From JAKFWF01 sp031374115 (GTDB taxonomy: Bacteria > Pseudomonadota > Alphaproteobacteria > Rhizobiales > Hyphomicrobiaceae), in contig JANMNO010000106.1 in NCBI GenBank assembly GCA_031374115.1, positions 1 to 64,000 of the forward strand: 64,000 bases of DNA, written 5' to 3'. Each line of letters starts with the position of its first letter. Positions within the stretch are counted from its first letter, which is position 1. Shown one piece after another: positions 32,883 through 41,751 of the stretch. The notes under the pieces are model-generated. The model had not been told where the DNA came from and ran no database searches. It worked only from the letters and a program-made list of their open reading frames with translations. The translations under genes were made by a program, and so were the position numbers.

Positions 32883-34076
32883 TCAATTTGTCGGACGGCG
32901 CGCCTTCACGTCGGCATCAGACGGCAGGTGCTTGTCGCCTGGTTCGTAGCGCCAGTCGGTCATCACGCCCATGCCGCCCTTTACGCCGAGACGACCGACG
33001 TAGGCGCCCATCGTCGATTGGTTGTCCTGGGTGCGGTACGTCACCTTGCCGAAGGGCGTGCCGACTTCGAGACCAGCCATTGCCGCAACGAGCTTTTCAG
33101 TGTCCGTCCCGCCGCCCTTCTTCAAAGCTGCCGCGATCGTTTGAATGGCCGAATACCCGACCACTGATCCGAGCTTTGGCGCTTCGCTGTACTTCGCTTT
33201 ATATGCATCGAAGAATGACTTGTGCTCGGGCGTCGAGATGTCGGCCGCCGGATATCCGGTGACGTACCAGCCAACTGGTGTCTCGTCCTTCAGCGGATCG
33301 AGATACTCCGGCTCGCCCGACAAGAGGCTGAACACGGGCATATCCTTGAAAAGGCCACGCGTTTGGCCCTCGCGCACGAACTTCGAGAGGTCGGCACCGA
33401 ATGTCACGTTGAAGATCGCATCGGGCTTGGCATCGGCCAACGCCTGGGCAACAGCACCAGCGTCGATCTTGCCGAGTGGAGAGGCTTGCTCGTTGACGAA
33501 CTCGACACCCGGTTGAGCAGCCTTCATCAACGCCTTGAACGAAGTCACGGCCGATGTGCCGTACTCGTAATTCGGATAGACGATTGCCCACCGCTTCTTG
33601 TTGAGCTTGGCGGCATCGGCGACCAGCATCGAGGTTTGCATGTAGGTCGAAGCGCGCAGCCGGTACGTATACCTGTTGCCGCTCTCCCAAACGATCTTGT
33701 CGGTTAGCGGCTCCGCTGCGACGAACAGGATTTTTCGCTGCTTGGCGAAGTCCGAAATAGCCAACCCGATGTGCGAAAGGAACGAGCCTGTCAGCAGCAC
33801 GACGTTCTCGCGGCTGACCAGCTCTTCTGCAACGCGCACAGCATCGCCCGGTGTGGCGTTGTCATCGCGGGAGATCACTTCGAGCTTGCGGCCACCGATG
33901 CCACCGGCCTTGTTGATCTCTTCGACGGCCAGCTCCCAGCCCTTCTTGTACGGCTCTAGAAACGCAGGTTGCGCCTTGTAGCTGTTGATTTCGCCGATCT
34001 TGATGACATCCTGCGCAAGCGCGCCGGACACGGCAAGGCCGGCAACGACGGCGGCTAACCCCGGCAAAATCTTCAT
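32883..34076 (-). CDS. ABC transporter solute-binding protein (branched-chain type)
   Basis: A 397-residue periplasmic binding protein of the LivK-like family. The signal peptide ends at ALA before QDVIKIGEI. The mature part shows GWELAVEEINKAGGIGGRKLEVISRDDNATPGDAVRVAEEL, the family's opening lobe. The start is fixed by GAGGAGG, eight bases upstream, and ten further upstream residues were dropped. It recognises the compound that the Mo-hydroxylase and reductase of this operon act on. Family members bind amino acids, amides and aromatic acids, so a pyridine-type acid is possible. Confidence 0.9.
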   Translation of the reverse strand: MKILPGLAAVVAGLAVSGALAQDVIKIGEINSYKAQPAFLEPYKKGWELAVEEINKAGGIGGRKLEVISRDDNATPGDAVRVAEELVSRENVVLLTGSFLSHIGLAISDFAKQRKILFVAAEPLTDKIVWESGNRYTYRLRASTYMQTSMLVADAAKLNKKRWAIVYPNYEYGTSAVTSFKALMKAAQPGVEFVNEQASPLGKIDAGAVAQALADAKPDAIFNVTFGADLSKFVREGQTRGLFKDMPVFSLLSGEPEYLDPLKDETPVGWYVTGYPAADISTPEHKSFFDAYKAKYSEAPKLGSVVGYSAIQTIAAALKKGGGTDTEKLVAAMAGLEVGTPFGKVTYRTQDNQSTMGAYVGRLGVKGGMGVMTDWRYEPGDKHLPSDADVKARRPTN

Positions 34077-34089
34077 ACGTTCGTCCTCC

Positions 34090-34944
34090 TCAAGCAGCTT
34101 GAGCAATCAGCGCATTTCCGCCGATCACCACCATTTTACCTTGCAACTGAATGTAAGCTGCAACAATCAAGTTTTTCGAGAGAATTTGGCGGGCGCGGTC
34201 TGCCCCACATGAGATTGCCTTCGCGCGCTGCTCGTCTGACAGCTGGCCAACGCCCACAGTGACCAGCAGATCGCGGAGGTCACTGTCGTCCTTTACCTCG
34301 TGCGCGGGCAGCCGTCTTATTGCCGGATCGTCTACGTTGACGGCATTGGCGATCATTGTTGCCGCCGCATCTGCTTCGGCAGCGGTCCGAGCAAGCACTG
34401 TCACTGCATCGGCGACGCCAAGTGACTGCGAACGTCCACGCCAGCCGGACGTCGCGATGCCGCCGATACCATCACCCGCACGTGTCGTTATACGAGCGTC
34501 TATCCCCGGTGCGGTGAGGTCGCCGACGACGCCAATGGTGAAAATTGCAGAGTTGGCCAAGTGGATCGCGATATCGCCGCCGTTGTTGACATAGGCACGG
34601 TCGAGCGTGGCCGCCCGGCCCATGATGCCAAGCATCTCATCGGCAACGCTCCCCGCCACCGCCGCCATCGGCGTGATGAACCGGTCCCGAAACGGCCACA
34701 CCGCCTCGACCATGCGATGTGCCACGGAAGACGTTGCCTCGCGTTGCGCCGCCTCGGATAGCGGCGTTCGCAGCATGGGCAACTGCGTAACCAGTGCGGG
34801 AAGGATCGATGGGAAAGCTGCGACCGCTGCTCGAGATGCAAGCTCAACCTGCTCCCGCGCCCCATCTGCGCCGATGATCAGGTCGATCGGACCATGCTGA
34901 AGATGCAGGCGGTTGCCACTGATGAGCCGCGCCATCGCCGTCAT
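34090..34944 (-). CDS. UPF0280 family protein
   Basis: A 284-residue protein of the UPF0280 family, related to the ApbE fold but without known function. Visible marks are FITPMAAVAGSVADEML near residue 90, YVNNGGDIAIHL and GIATSGWRGRSQSLGVADAVTVLA, where ApbE has its flavin-binding Gly- and Asp-rich segments. The gene overlaps the Fe-S reductase-like gene by four bases. ApbE transfers FMN to proteins, so a flavin-related service role for the reductase is possible, but this is inference only. Confidence 0.8.
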   Translation of the reverse strand: MTAMARLISGNRLHLQHGPIDLIIGADGAREQVELASRAAVAAFPSILPALVTQLPMLRTPLSEAAQREATSSVAHRMVEAVWPFRDRFITPMAAVAGSVADEMLGIMGRAATLDRAYVNNGGDIAIHLANSAIFTIGVVGDLTAPGIDARITTRAGDGIGGIATSGWRGRSQSLGVADAVTVLARTAAEADAAATMIANAVNVDDPAIRRLPAHEVKDDSDLRDLLVTVGVGQLSDEQRAKAISCGADRARQILSKNLIVAAYIQLQGKMVVIGGNALIAQAA

Positions 34945-36377
34945 CGTTTTGGCTCCCGCTGATGCACGACATCGGTGCGCGCCTGCACGGCGGCGATCGG
35001 CACCACGTGCCCCATGTGTCCGCCCATCGCCTCGTAATCCGCAAGCCGCAACGTGAACTCGATCGGGAATACGAGCGCGGGCGTTGGCACATAACCGGTC
35101 GAGTTATCGGGGAGCGCCGCCACATCAACCATCACGGTAATGCCACCGCCGGGCCAAACATAGGCGGGCGCGCCGCCGCATGTTACGCGCGTGAGACGGC
35201 CTTTGACCGATTGCGTGAGCCGCACTGGATTTTCCGTCACACCCGCGCGCAGCGAGCCGCCGGCTCCTCCCATGAACAGCACCGTCGCGAGCGCTGGCTC
35301 GCAGTTCTCGGCGATGCGTTCGACGAGTTTGAATATTGCTGTTGGCGGCTGAGCAGGTTGTGGAGTGAGTGCTTCGTCCAATACGTACCAGGCGTAGTGC
35401 TCGCCGGTGGTTGACACCATGAATAGGCGCAGCCCGGGCCAGGCTACTTTCGCGTCGAAACCCTTGATGATCTCAAGTGGATCTTTGAGATTAGTTCCGC
35501 CCCACCCGAGACCAGGCTCGGCGACCTTGAAGTACCGGCCCGGCGTCGATTTCCGGCCACGGATTTTCAGCCCCGAGGGCGCTGCGTCGAGCAAGCGCCC
35601 CGCCTGGTGCTCCGTGAACACGCCGGTGATGTGCTCGTCGACGACAACGACTTCATCGGCGAGCCCTAGCCACTGCTTGGCGAAGATACCGGTCACCGCC
35701 GAGCCGCAACCGACCCGCATGCGGGCTTCCGTCGCGCCATCGATGATAGGTGCGCGGTTGGCTTGCACGATAACGGTCGAACCGCCATCGATCGAGACTT
35801 CCACGGCCTCCTTGTTGCACAGCTTGAGTAGCGCGTCGCACGTGGTATTGCCCTCGGCCTTGGAGCCGCCGGTCAAGTGATGCACACCGCCAAGCGACAG
35901 CATCTGCGAGCCATATTCGTGCGTCGTGACGTGGCCGATTTGCTCGCCGTTGCAGCGCACGGCGGCCGTTTCAGGTCCGATGAAGCGGTCGGTGTCTATT
36001 TTCACCTTTACGCCGCAATAGCTGAAAATGCCCTCGGTGACGACGGTGACGAAATCGATGCCATCGAGCTGGCTCGACACGATGAAGGGTGCGGGCTTGT
36101 AGTCAGGGTACGTTGTGGTTGCGCCGATGCCGGTCACAAACACCTCCGGTCCGCGAATGATCGTGCCGTCCCAGTCGCGGCCTTGATCGAGGAAACGGAC
36201 CGCATCGCGACCTTCCTCTACCGCACGTTCGAGCAGGACCAGCGGATCGGTGCGCACCAGCTTGCCATCGACGTTGCCGTAGCGGTCGCACGCGCCCAAT
36301 TTGCCGGGACGAATTCGGCACAGCACCGGGCACGCATCGCAGCGTATCGGCTCGTCGATGATCGGCGCATCACTCAT
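34941..36377 (-). CDS. 6-hydroxynicotinate-reductase-like Fe-S protein
   Basis: A 478-residue protein of the family named after 6-hydroxynicotinate reductase. The N-terminus has a Cys cluster, C13-x2-C16-x3-C20-x9-C30, for a [4Fe-4S] centre, followed by a long domain with GIFSYCGVKVKIDT, GCGSAVTGIFAKQW and FMGGAGGSLRAGVTENPV. The named enzyme reduces the pyridone ring of 6-hydroxynicotinate to the tetrahydro-oxo acid with ferredoxin. It is translationally coupled to the Mo-hydroxylase before it and UPF0280 after it. The substrate may be another hydroxylated N-heterocycle; family membership is likely, the exact reaction is not settled. Confidence 0.7.
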   Translation of the reverse strand: MSDAPIIDEPIRCDACPVLCRIRPGKLGACDRYGNVDGKLVRTDPLVLLERAVEEGRDAVRFLDQGRDWDGTIIRGPEVFVTGIGATTTYPDYKPAPFIVSSQLDGIDFVTVVTEGIFSYCGVKVKIDTDRFIGPETAAVRCNGEQIGHVTTHEYGSQMLSLGGVHHLTGGSKAEGNTTCDALLKLCNKEAVEVSIDGGSTVIVQANRAPIIDGATEARMRVGCGSAVTGIFAKQWLGLADEVVVVDEHITGVFTEHQAGRLLDAAPSGLKIRGRKSTPGRYFKVAEPGLGWGGTNLKDPLEIIKGFDAKVAWPGLRLFMVSTTGEHYAWYVLDEALTPQPAQPPTAIFKLVERIAENCEPALATVLFMGGAGGSLRAGVTENPVRLTQSVKGRLTRVTCGGAPAYVWPGGGITVMVDVAALPDNSTGYVPTPALVFPIEFTLRLADYEAMGGHMGHVVPIAAVQARTDVVHQREPKR

Positions 36378-39133
36378 GCTGCTGCCCCCTGCTTGACGCG
36401 GAGAGCGGCCAGCAGGCGGTGTGGCAGCACGGGGATTTTATGAACACGTACGCCGGTCGCCTTGAAGATACCGCCGAAGATCGCAGGCGCGGTCGAGATC
36501 AACGCCGGCTCACCGACGCCTTTGGCACCGAACGGCCCATCGGGCGCCGGATCTTCGATGATCATCGCGATCATCTCCGGCATATCGCCGACGGTCGGGA
36601 TCAGATAGTCGTGCAGGTTCTCGGTGCGGCCGGGAATGAATTCCTCCATCAGCGCGAGGCCGATACCTTGCGCGGTGCCACCGTGGATCTGCCCCTCGAC
36701 CTGTTGCGGGTTGATCGCTCGTCCAACATCGTGGGCCGCGGCGATTTTCAGAACACGCGTAAGGCCCAGTTCGATATCGACTTCGACCAGCGCGACCTGA
36801 GTTGCAAAACCGTAGCACGCATAGGGGTTGCCCTGGCCATCCTTATCGAGTGGCGTCGTCACCGGATCGAACCGCCCGCTGCCGATCAATACCGAACCAT
36901 CCTCACCGGCAGCTAGTTGACTTAAGGAACAAATGTGCGTTCCCGACAACGTTTCTATCGCGACTTCGCCATTCGCAATGAGCAACCGCACCGATGCATC
37001 CGCCGCAAGATCGAGGGGCGCACCGGCGAGAACGAACAGCTGGCGGCGCAAATCGAGCGCTGCGAGTTCACACGCCTTGCCCGACACGAAAGTCTGGCGT
37101 GATGCACTGGTCTTGCCGGCATCGGGTGTCAAACCGGTGTCGCCGGAAATGAGGCGGATTTTCTCCGGCGCGACGCCGAGTGCATCTGCTGCGATCTGCA
37201 CCATGATCGTGTTCGAGCCCTGCCCGATATCGACGGCGCCGCTATAAAGCGTGACTGAACCGTTGCCATCAATGCCGACGCGCATTTCCGATGGGTTCGA
37301 CAGTGCGGTGTTGCCGATGCCGTACCATGAGCACGCTATCCCGGCGCCGCGCTTCAGGTGTTTCGACGTTCCGTTGAACGCTTTCGCATCTTTGGTCCAA
37401 TCACGCCAATACGGCTCGACCGCATCGATCGTCGCGACGATACCGACCGATGTATCCAGCCGTTGGCCAGTGATCGTCGTAGCGCCTGCTGTCAGCGCGT
37501 TGAGGCGGCGAAAATCCAGCCAATCCATGCCGAGTTTATCGGCCAGCATATCCATCGCAGCTTCGCTGGCGATTGCGCTTTGCGGCACGCCGAAACCGCG
37601 GAAGGCGCCCGACGGTGGCGCGTTGGTGAAATAGGCCGTGCCGCGGGTCAGCGCATTCGGCACGAGGTAGGGGCCGCTCGCATGCACCGGCACCCGGTTG
37701 GCGACGGTCGGTCCCCAACTGGCATAGGCGCCGGTGTCGAATTCGGCACCGGATTGAAATGCGGTGAGCCGCCCCATTGCATCGCAGGCAGCTCTCACGT
37801 GCACGCGCGCCGGATGCCGCTTGGTCGAGGCCATCATGCTCTCGGGGCGCGAGTAGGCATAGGCGACCGGCTTGCCGGTGGCCCAAGCGGCCAGCGCCAC
37901 GATCGCGTGCACGTTGAGATCGAGCTTGCCACCAAAGCCGCCACCGCAGGCGCTCGGGATCAGTCGGATGCTTGTCGACGGCAAACCCATCACCAGCGCC
38001 ACCTCGTCGCGATGCTGATAGGGCGTTTGCGTTGAGACGTGCAGGTCAATCGTGTCGCCGCGACGCACGGCCCAGCCCGCTTCCGGCTCGATATAGGCGT
38101 GCTCGACGAAGCTCGTCTCGTTGTCAACTGCCACAGCGTGGGCACATGTCGCGACCGCTTCGACCCAATCGCCGCGCCGCACACCGCCATCGGCCAGGAT
38201 GTTGCCGGGGCGGTCAGCATGAAGTTGATGTGCGCCCGATGCCTTCGCAGCCGCGATGCCCGTTACCGGCAGCAGCACCTCATAACGGATCGGCACGTCG
38301 CGATCATCGATCGCGGCCAGCGCTTTCGGTGTGCCGATAAGCGCCAGGACCGCGTCACCACGATAGCGCACGAGGCCAGCCGCCAGCACCGGCTGATCCT
38401 TGATATTCGGATAGATCCCGAAGCCGTTGCTCGGCACGTCGTTGGCGGTGAGGATCGCTTCGATGCCGGGGTTGGCCCTGCGGAACGCTGCCAGGTCACC
38501 GATCTCGAAAGTCGCCCGCGCGTGCGGCGAACGGATCACGCGCACGCGCAATGCGCCCAACGGAACGCCATCGTCACCGAAGCGCTCGGTGCCGGTGAGC
38601 TTGGGGATGCCGTCGACCTTGGCGAGCGACGTCCCGACGGCTGAAGTCCGTTCCGGCTTCGCAACTGCTGGCTTTCCCACATCTAGGATCGCTTCGACGA
38701 TTTTCTGATAGCCGGTGCACCGGCACAGCACGCCGCCCAACGCATCTTCGATTTCGAGTTTTGATGGCGCCGCGTTACGGGCAAGCAACCCGGTCGCGGC
38801 GATCAACATACCAGGCGTACAGATTCCACACTGCGCCGCACCATGCGCGAGAAACGACCACTGGAGTGCGGTGAGCGTACCATTCGCCGCCAAGCCTTCG
38901 ATCGTTGTTATCGACGCGCCTGCGCATTGCCCAACGGCAACGAGACACGCGCAGACTTCCTGACCTTCCATCAGAACAGTACAAGCGCCGCAGTCGCCGG
39001 CGTTGCACCCGACTTTGGTGCCGGTTAACCCGAGGTCGCGCACCGCGTCGCTGAGGCGCGTCGCTGGATCAATGTCGAGCACGACGTCACGTCCATTGAG
39101 GCGACATTCGATGACAGGCGGCGCATCGTTCAT
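36374..39133 (-). CDS. molybdenum hydroxylase, fused Fe-S and Mo-binding subunits
   Basis: A 919-residue xanthine-dehydrogenase-family protein. Residues 1-160 are the [2Fe-2S] subunit, with CNAGDCGACTV and the second cluster CGICTPGM...CRCTGYQ. The rest is the molybdopterin subunit, with GGGFGGK and the active-site Glu in KGVGEPALIS near the C-terminus. The usual separate small and large subunits are fused in one chain. Such enzymes hydroxylate N-heterocycles next to the ring nitrogen, using water. The start overlaps the FAD-subunit stop by four bases. With the reductase-like protein next in line it probably carries out hydroxylation then ring reduction. Confidence 0.92.
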   Translation of the reverse strand: MNDAPPVIECRLNGRDVVLDIDPATRLSDAVRDLGLTGTKVGCNAGDCGACTVLMEGQEVCACLVAVGQCAGASITTIEGLAANGTLTALQWSFLAHGAAQCGICTPGMLIAATGLLARNAAPSKLEIEDALGGVLCRCTGYQKIVEAILDVGKPAVAKPERTSAVGTSLAKVDGIPKLTGTERFGDDGVPLGALRVRVIRSPHARATFEIGDLAAFRRANPGIEAILTANDVPSNGFGIYPNIKDQPVLAAGLVRYRGDAVLALIGTPKALAAIDDRDVPIRYEVLLPVTGIAAAKASGAHQLHADRPGNILADGGVRRGDWVEAVATCAHAVAVDNETSFVEHAYIEPEAGWAVRRGDTIDLHVSTQTPYQHRDEVALVMGLPSTSIRLIPSACGGGFGGKLDLNVHAIVALAAWATGKPVAYAYSRPESMMASTKRHPARVHVRAACDAMGRLTAFQSGAEFDTGAYASWGPTVANRVPVHASGPYLVPNALTRGTAYFTNAPPSGAFRGFGVPQSAIASEAAMDMLADKLGMDWLDFRRLNALTAGATTITGQRLDTSVGIVATIDAVEPYWRDWTKDAKAFNGTSKHLKRGAGIACSWYGIGNTALSNPSEMRVGIDGNGSVTLYSGAVDIGQGSNTIMVQIAADALGVAPEKIRLISGDTGLTPDAGKTSASRQTFVSGKACELAALDLRRQLFVLAGAPLDLAADASVRLLIANGEVAIETLSGTHICSLSQLAAGEDGSVLIGSGRFDPVTTPLDKDGQGNPYACYGFATQVALVEVDIELGLTRVLKIAAAHDVGRAINPQQVEGQIHGGTAQGIGLALMEEFIPGRTENLHDYLIPTVGDMPEMIAMIIEDPAPDGPFGAKGVGEPALISTAPAIFGGIFKATGVRVHKIPVLPHRLLAALRVKQGAAA

Positions 39134-39975
39134 GCATCACCCGCAAGTGTCGCGAGCAGCCGGCGAACGACCACAAATGCAGCATCGTGCCGGTAGGCGG
39201 CATCGGCACGAATATCGTCGATCGGCGTCAGGCCGGATAAATGTTCAGTTGTAACCCGAGCCGCGAGTTCATCAGCCCGCGCTCCGATGAGGTCCGCTTC
39301 AAGTTCCGTCAATCTGCGAGCAACGGGGGAGCAGGATCCAATTGCGATCGCGATATCAGCAACCCGCCCGTGTTCCATCGAGAGCATTGCTGCCCCCATC
39401 ACGATCGAAATCAGCTGATACTTTCGGGCACCGAGCTTGATGAAATGCGAGCGCGCGTTGCAAGCTGGCGTTGGTACCAGGATCGTTGTCAGCACCTCAT
39501 CGGGGCGGAGTAGCGTGCGCCGTGGTGCCGTCAGGAATTCTGACAATGAGACGGACCTGGTGCCGGTGATGCTCGACAGCTCGACCGACGCATCGAGTAT
39601 CAACAGCGGCGGCACCCCATCGGCTGCCGGCGAAGCGTTGCACAGATTGCCACCGATCGTGCCACGGTTCTGAATCTGCCTGCCACCGACCTCACGCGCT
39701 GCCAATTGTAACGCGTGAAATGCCGGCGGAAGTTTTGCGCTGGCAAGACTTGTCCAAGTTGCGAGTGCGCCGATACGCAGCGTCGTATCAACAGTTTCGA
39801 TAGCCCGCAGAGTATGCAGCGCGCTCAAATCGAGAATGATAGCGTGCGGCGAAGTATAGGCCGGTTTATCAACTCGCACCGGCCAGAAATCCGTGCCGCC
39901 AGCCAAGATCTCAGCACCCGCTAGCCGGCATTCAAGCGCATCGAGAAGTGAAGTTGGCCGGACGTAAGTCCCCAT
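39130..39975 (-). CDS. molybdenum hydroxylase FAD subunit
   Basis: A 281-residue FAD-binding subunit of the CoxM/xanthine-dehydrogenase medium-chain type. FAD motifs are visible: AEILAGGTDFWP near residue 18 and NRGTIGGNLCNASPAADG near residue 103. It passes electrons from the Fe-S centres to the external acceptor. It is the first gene of the nine-gene operon; a weak ribosome site precedes the ATG. It is divergent from the GMC oxidoreductase, with about 165 bases between them for both promoters. Confidence 0.92.
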   Translation of the reverse strand: MGTYVRPTSLLDALECRLAGAEILAGGTDFWPVRVDKPAYTSPHAIILDLSALHTLRAIETVDTTLRIGALATWTSLASAKLPPAFHALQLAAREVGGRQIQNRGTIGGNLCNASPAADGVPPLLILDASVELSSITGTRSVSLSEFLTAPRRTLLRPDEVLTTILVPTPACNARSHFIKLGARKYQLISIVMGAAMLSMEHGRVADIAIAIGSCSPVARRLTELEADLIGARADELAARVTTEHLSGLTPIDDIRADAAYRHDAAFVVVRRLLATLAGDA

Positions 39976-40140
39976 GACGTACTTTCGAAATGCGCTGCGC
40001 GCATATGACGGGTGGTCGCCAGCAAGCGTCGCAAAGGCCCATTCGCCTTGTCAAGAAGATGCGCGATGATCGTGCGTTGGCGCATTTTTTACTGGTTCGC
40101 GAGCATTAGTCGAACGAGGCGATTTCTACTAAGGTCCAGA

Positions 40141-41751
40141 ATGCTCTCGAAGCCAAATATTGTCGCTGACTTTGTTATCGTCGGAGCGGGCTCTGCTGGC
40201 TGCGCACTGGCCGCCCGCTTGTCGGAAGACGGCCGAAGTCGGGTTGCGATCATCGAGTACGGCGGCAGTGATTTTGGACCGCTGATCGCCATGCCGGCTG
40301 CGTTGTCGTATCCGCTCAACATGCGCCGTTACGACTGGGGCTATCGCTCGGAGCCCGAGCCGCATCTGGGCGGGCGAACGATAAGGTGCCCGCGGGGTAA
40401 AGTGATTGGTGGATCGTCATCGATCAACGGCATGGTTTATGTGCGCGGTCATGCTCGCGATTTCGACACCTGGGACTCGCTTGGCGCAAAAGGGTGGAGC
40501 GCGCGCGATGTCGCGCCTTACTTCGATCGGATGGAAACCGCCCACGGCGGCGAAGTGGACGTCCGGGGCACTGATGGTCCCGTGCATGTGACGCGAGGTG
40601 GATCGTGTAACCCGTTGTTCAAGGCGTTCATCGACGCCGGCATCCAAGCGGGTTTCCCGGCGACGTCGGATTACAACGGCCGCAACCAGGAAGGCTTTGG
40701 CCCGCTTGAGCGAACGGTTTGGCAGGGGCGGCGCTGGTCGTCGGCGGATGCCTATCTGAAGCCAGCACTAAAACGTCGGAATGTTCAGCTGATTCGTGGT
40801 TTGGCGCGGCGCGTCGTCATGGAAGGACGCCGTGCCACCGGCGTCGAGATCGAGCGTGGCGGCAAGGTTGAGATCGTCTCTGCTACGCGCGAGGTCATCA
40901 TTGCCGCGTCCGCAATAAATTCGCCTAAGTTGCTCATGCTATCAGGCATAGGCCCCGCCCCCCATTTGCAAGCACACCGCATTGAGGTGATCGCAGATTT
41001 GCCTGGGGTGGGTGCCAATCTGCAGGACCACTTGGAAGTCTATATCCAGTACACATGCCGACAACCGCTGACCCTCAACGGTAAGCTGGGTCTTTTGTCG
41101 AAGGCGCGCATCGGCCTCGAATGGCTGTTGCTGCGGACCGGCGACGGGGCAACGAACCACTTCGAAGCGGGAGCCTTTGTGCGCTCCAGCCCACACGCTT
41201 CTTATCCCGACGTGCAGTTGCATTTCTTGCCAGCCGCCATCCGCTACGATGGATTTGCACCGATCAGTGGTCACGGCTTCCAAGTTCATGCCGGGCCGAT
41301 GCGTTCGGCGTCCCGCGGGACGGTGCGGTTAAAATCGGCGAACCCCGCCGAGGCGCCAGTCATCCGTTTCAACTACATGTCTCACGAGCAAGACTGGGAC
41401 GACTTCCGCAACGTTGTTCGCCTCGTCCGCCGCGTCGCCGAGCAGCCTGCGCTCGAGGCCTATCGAGGGGCGGAGATCTCGCCCGGCTCTGCCATTCAAT
41501 CCGACGCCGAGATCGACGCGTTTCTGCGCGAGCACATCGAGAGCGCTTATCATCCGTGTGGCACATGCCGCATGGGAGCATCGGAGGATGCGACGACGGT
41601 TGTCGACCCAGAATGCCGCGTCGCCGGCGTGGATAGATTGCGGGTTGCCGATAGTTCGATCTTCCCGCAGATCACATATGGCAACTTGAATGCACCATCT
41701 ATGATGGCCGGCGAGAAAGCAGCGGATCACATCTTGAGGGCACATCGTTGA
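40141..41751 (+). CDS. GMC oxidoreductase, choline-dehydrogenase-like
   Basis: A 536-residue flavoprotein of the GMC family. The FAD fingerprint VGAGSAGCALAARLSE opens the chain, the GMC signature is PRGKVIGGSSSINGMVYVRG, and the catalytic His is in SAYHPCGTCRMG with the second active residue near YGNLNAPSMMAGEKAAD. The segment MPAALSYPLNMRRYDWGYRSEPEP closely follows BetA, so choline or another alcohol is a likely substrate. Forty-three upstream in-frame residues without FAD features were excluded. It overlaps the HAD gene by four bases, so the two are co-translated. Confidence 0.88.
   Translation: MLSKPNIVADFVIVGAGSAGCALAARLSEDGRSRVAIIEYGGSDFGPLIAMPAALSYPLNMRRYDWGYRSEPEPHLGGRTIRCPRGKVIGGSSSINGMVYVRGHARDFDTWDSLGAKGWSARDVAPYFDRMETAHGGEVDVRGTDGPVHVTRGGSCNPLFKAFIDAGIQAGFPATSDYNGRNQEGFGPLERTVWQGRRWSSADAYLKPALKRRNVQLIRGLARRVVMEGRRATGVEIERGGKVEIVSATREVIIAASAINSPKLLMLSGIGPAPHLQAHRIEVIADLPGVGANLQDHLEVYIQYTCRQPLTLNGKLGLLSKARIGLEWLLLRTGDGATNHFEAGAFVRSSPHASYPDVQLHFLPAAIRYDGFAPISGHGFQVHAGPMRSASRGTVRLKSANPAEAPVIRFNYMSHEQDWDDFRNVVRLVRRVAEQPALEAYRGAEISPGSAIQSDAEIDAFLREHIESAYHPCGTCRMGASEDATTVVDPECRVAGVDRLRVADSSIFPQITYGNLNAPSMMAGEKAADHILRAHR

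Noticed and set aside
40012..40140. N-terminal extension of the GMC oxidoreductase
   Set aside because: These 43 residues are basic, without FAD features, and overlap the promoter region of the divergent operon. The FAD fingerprint starts right after the chosen Met.
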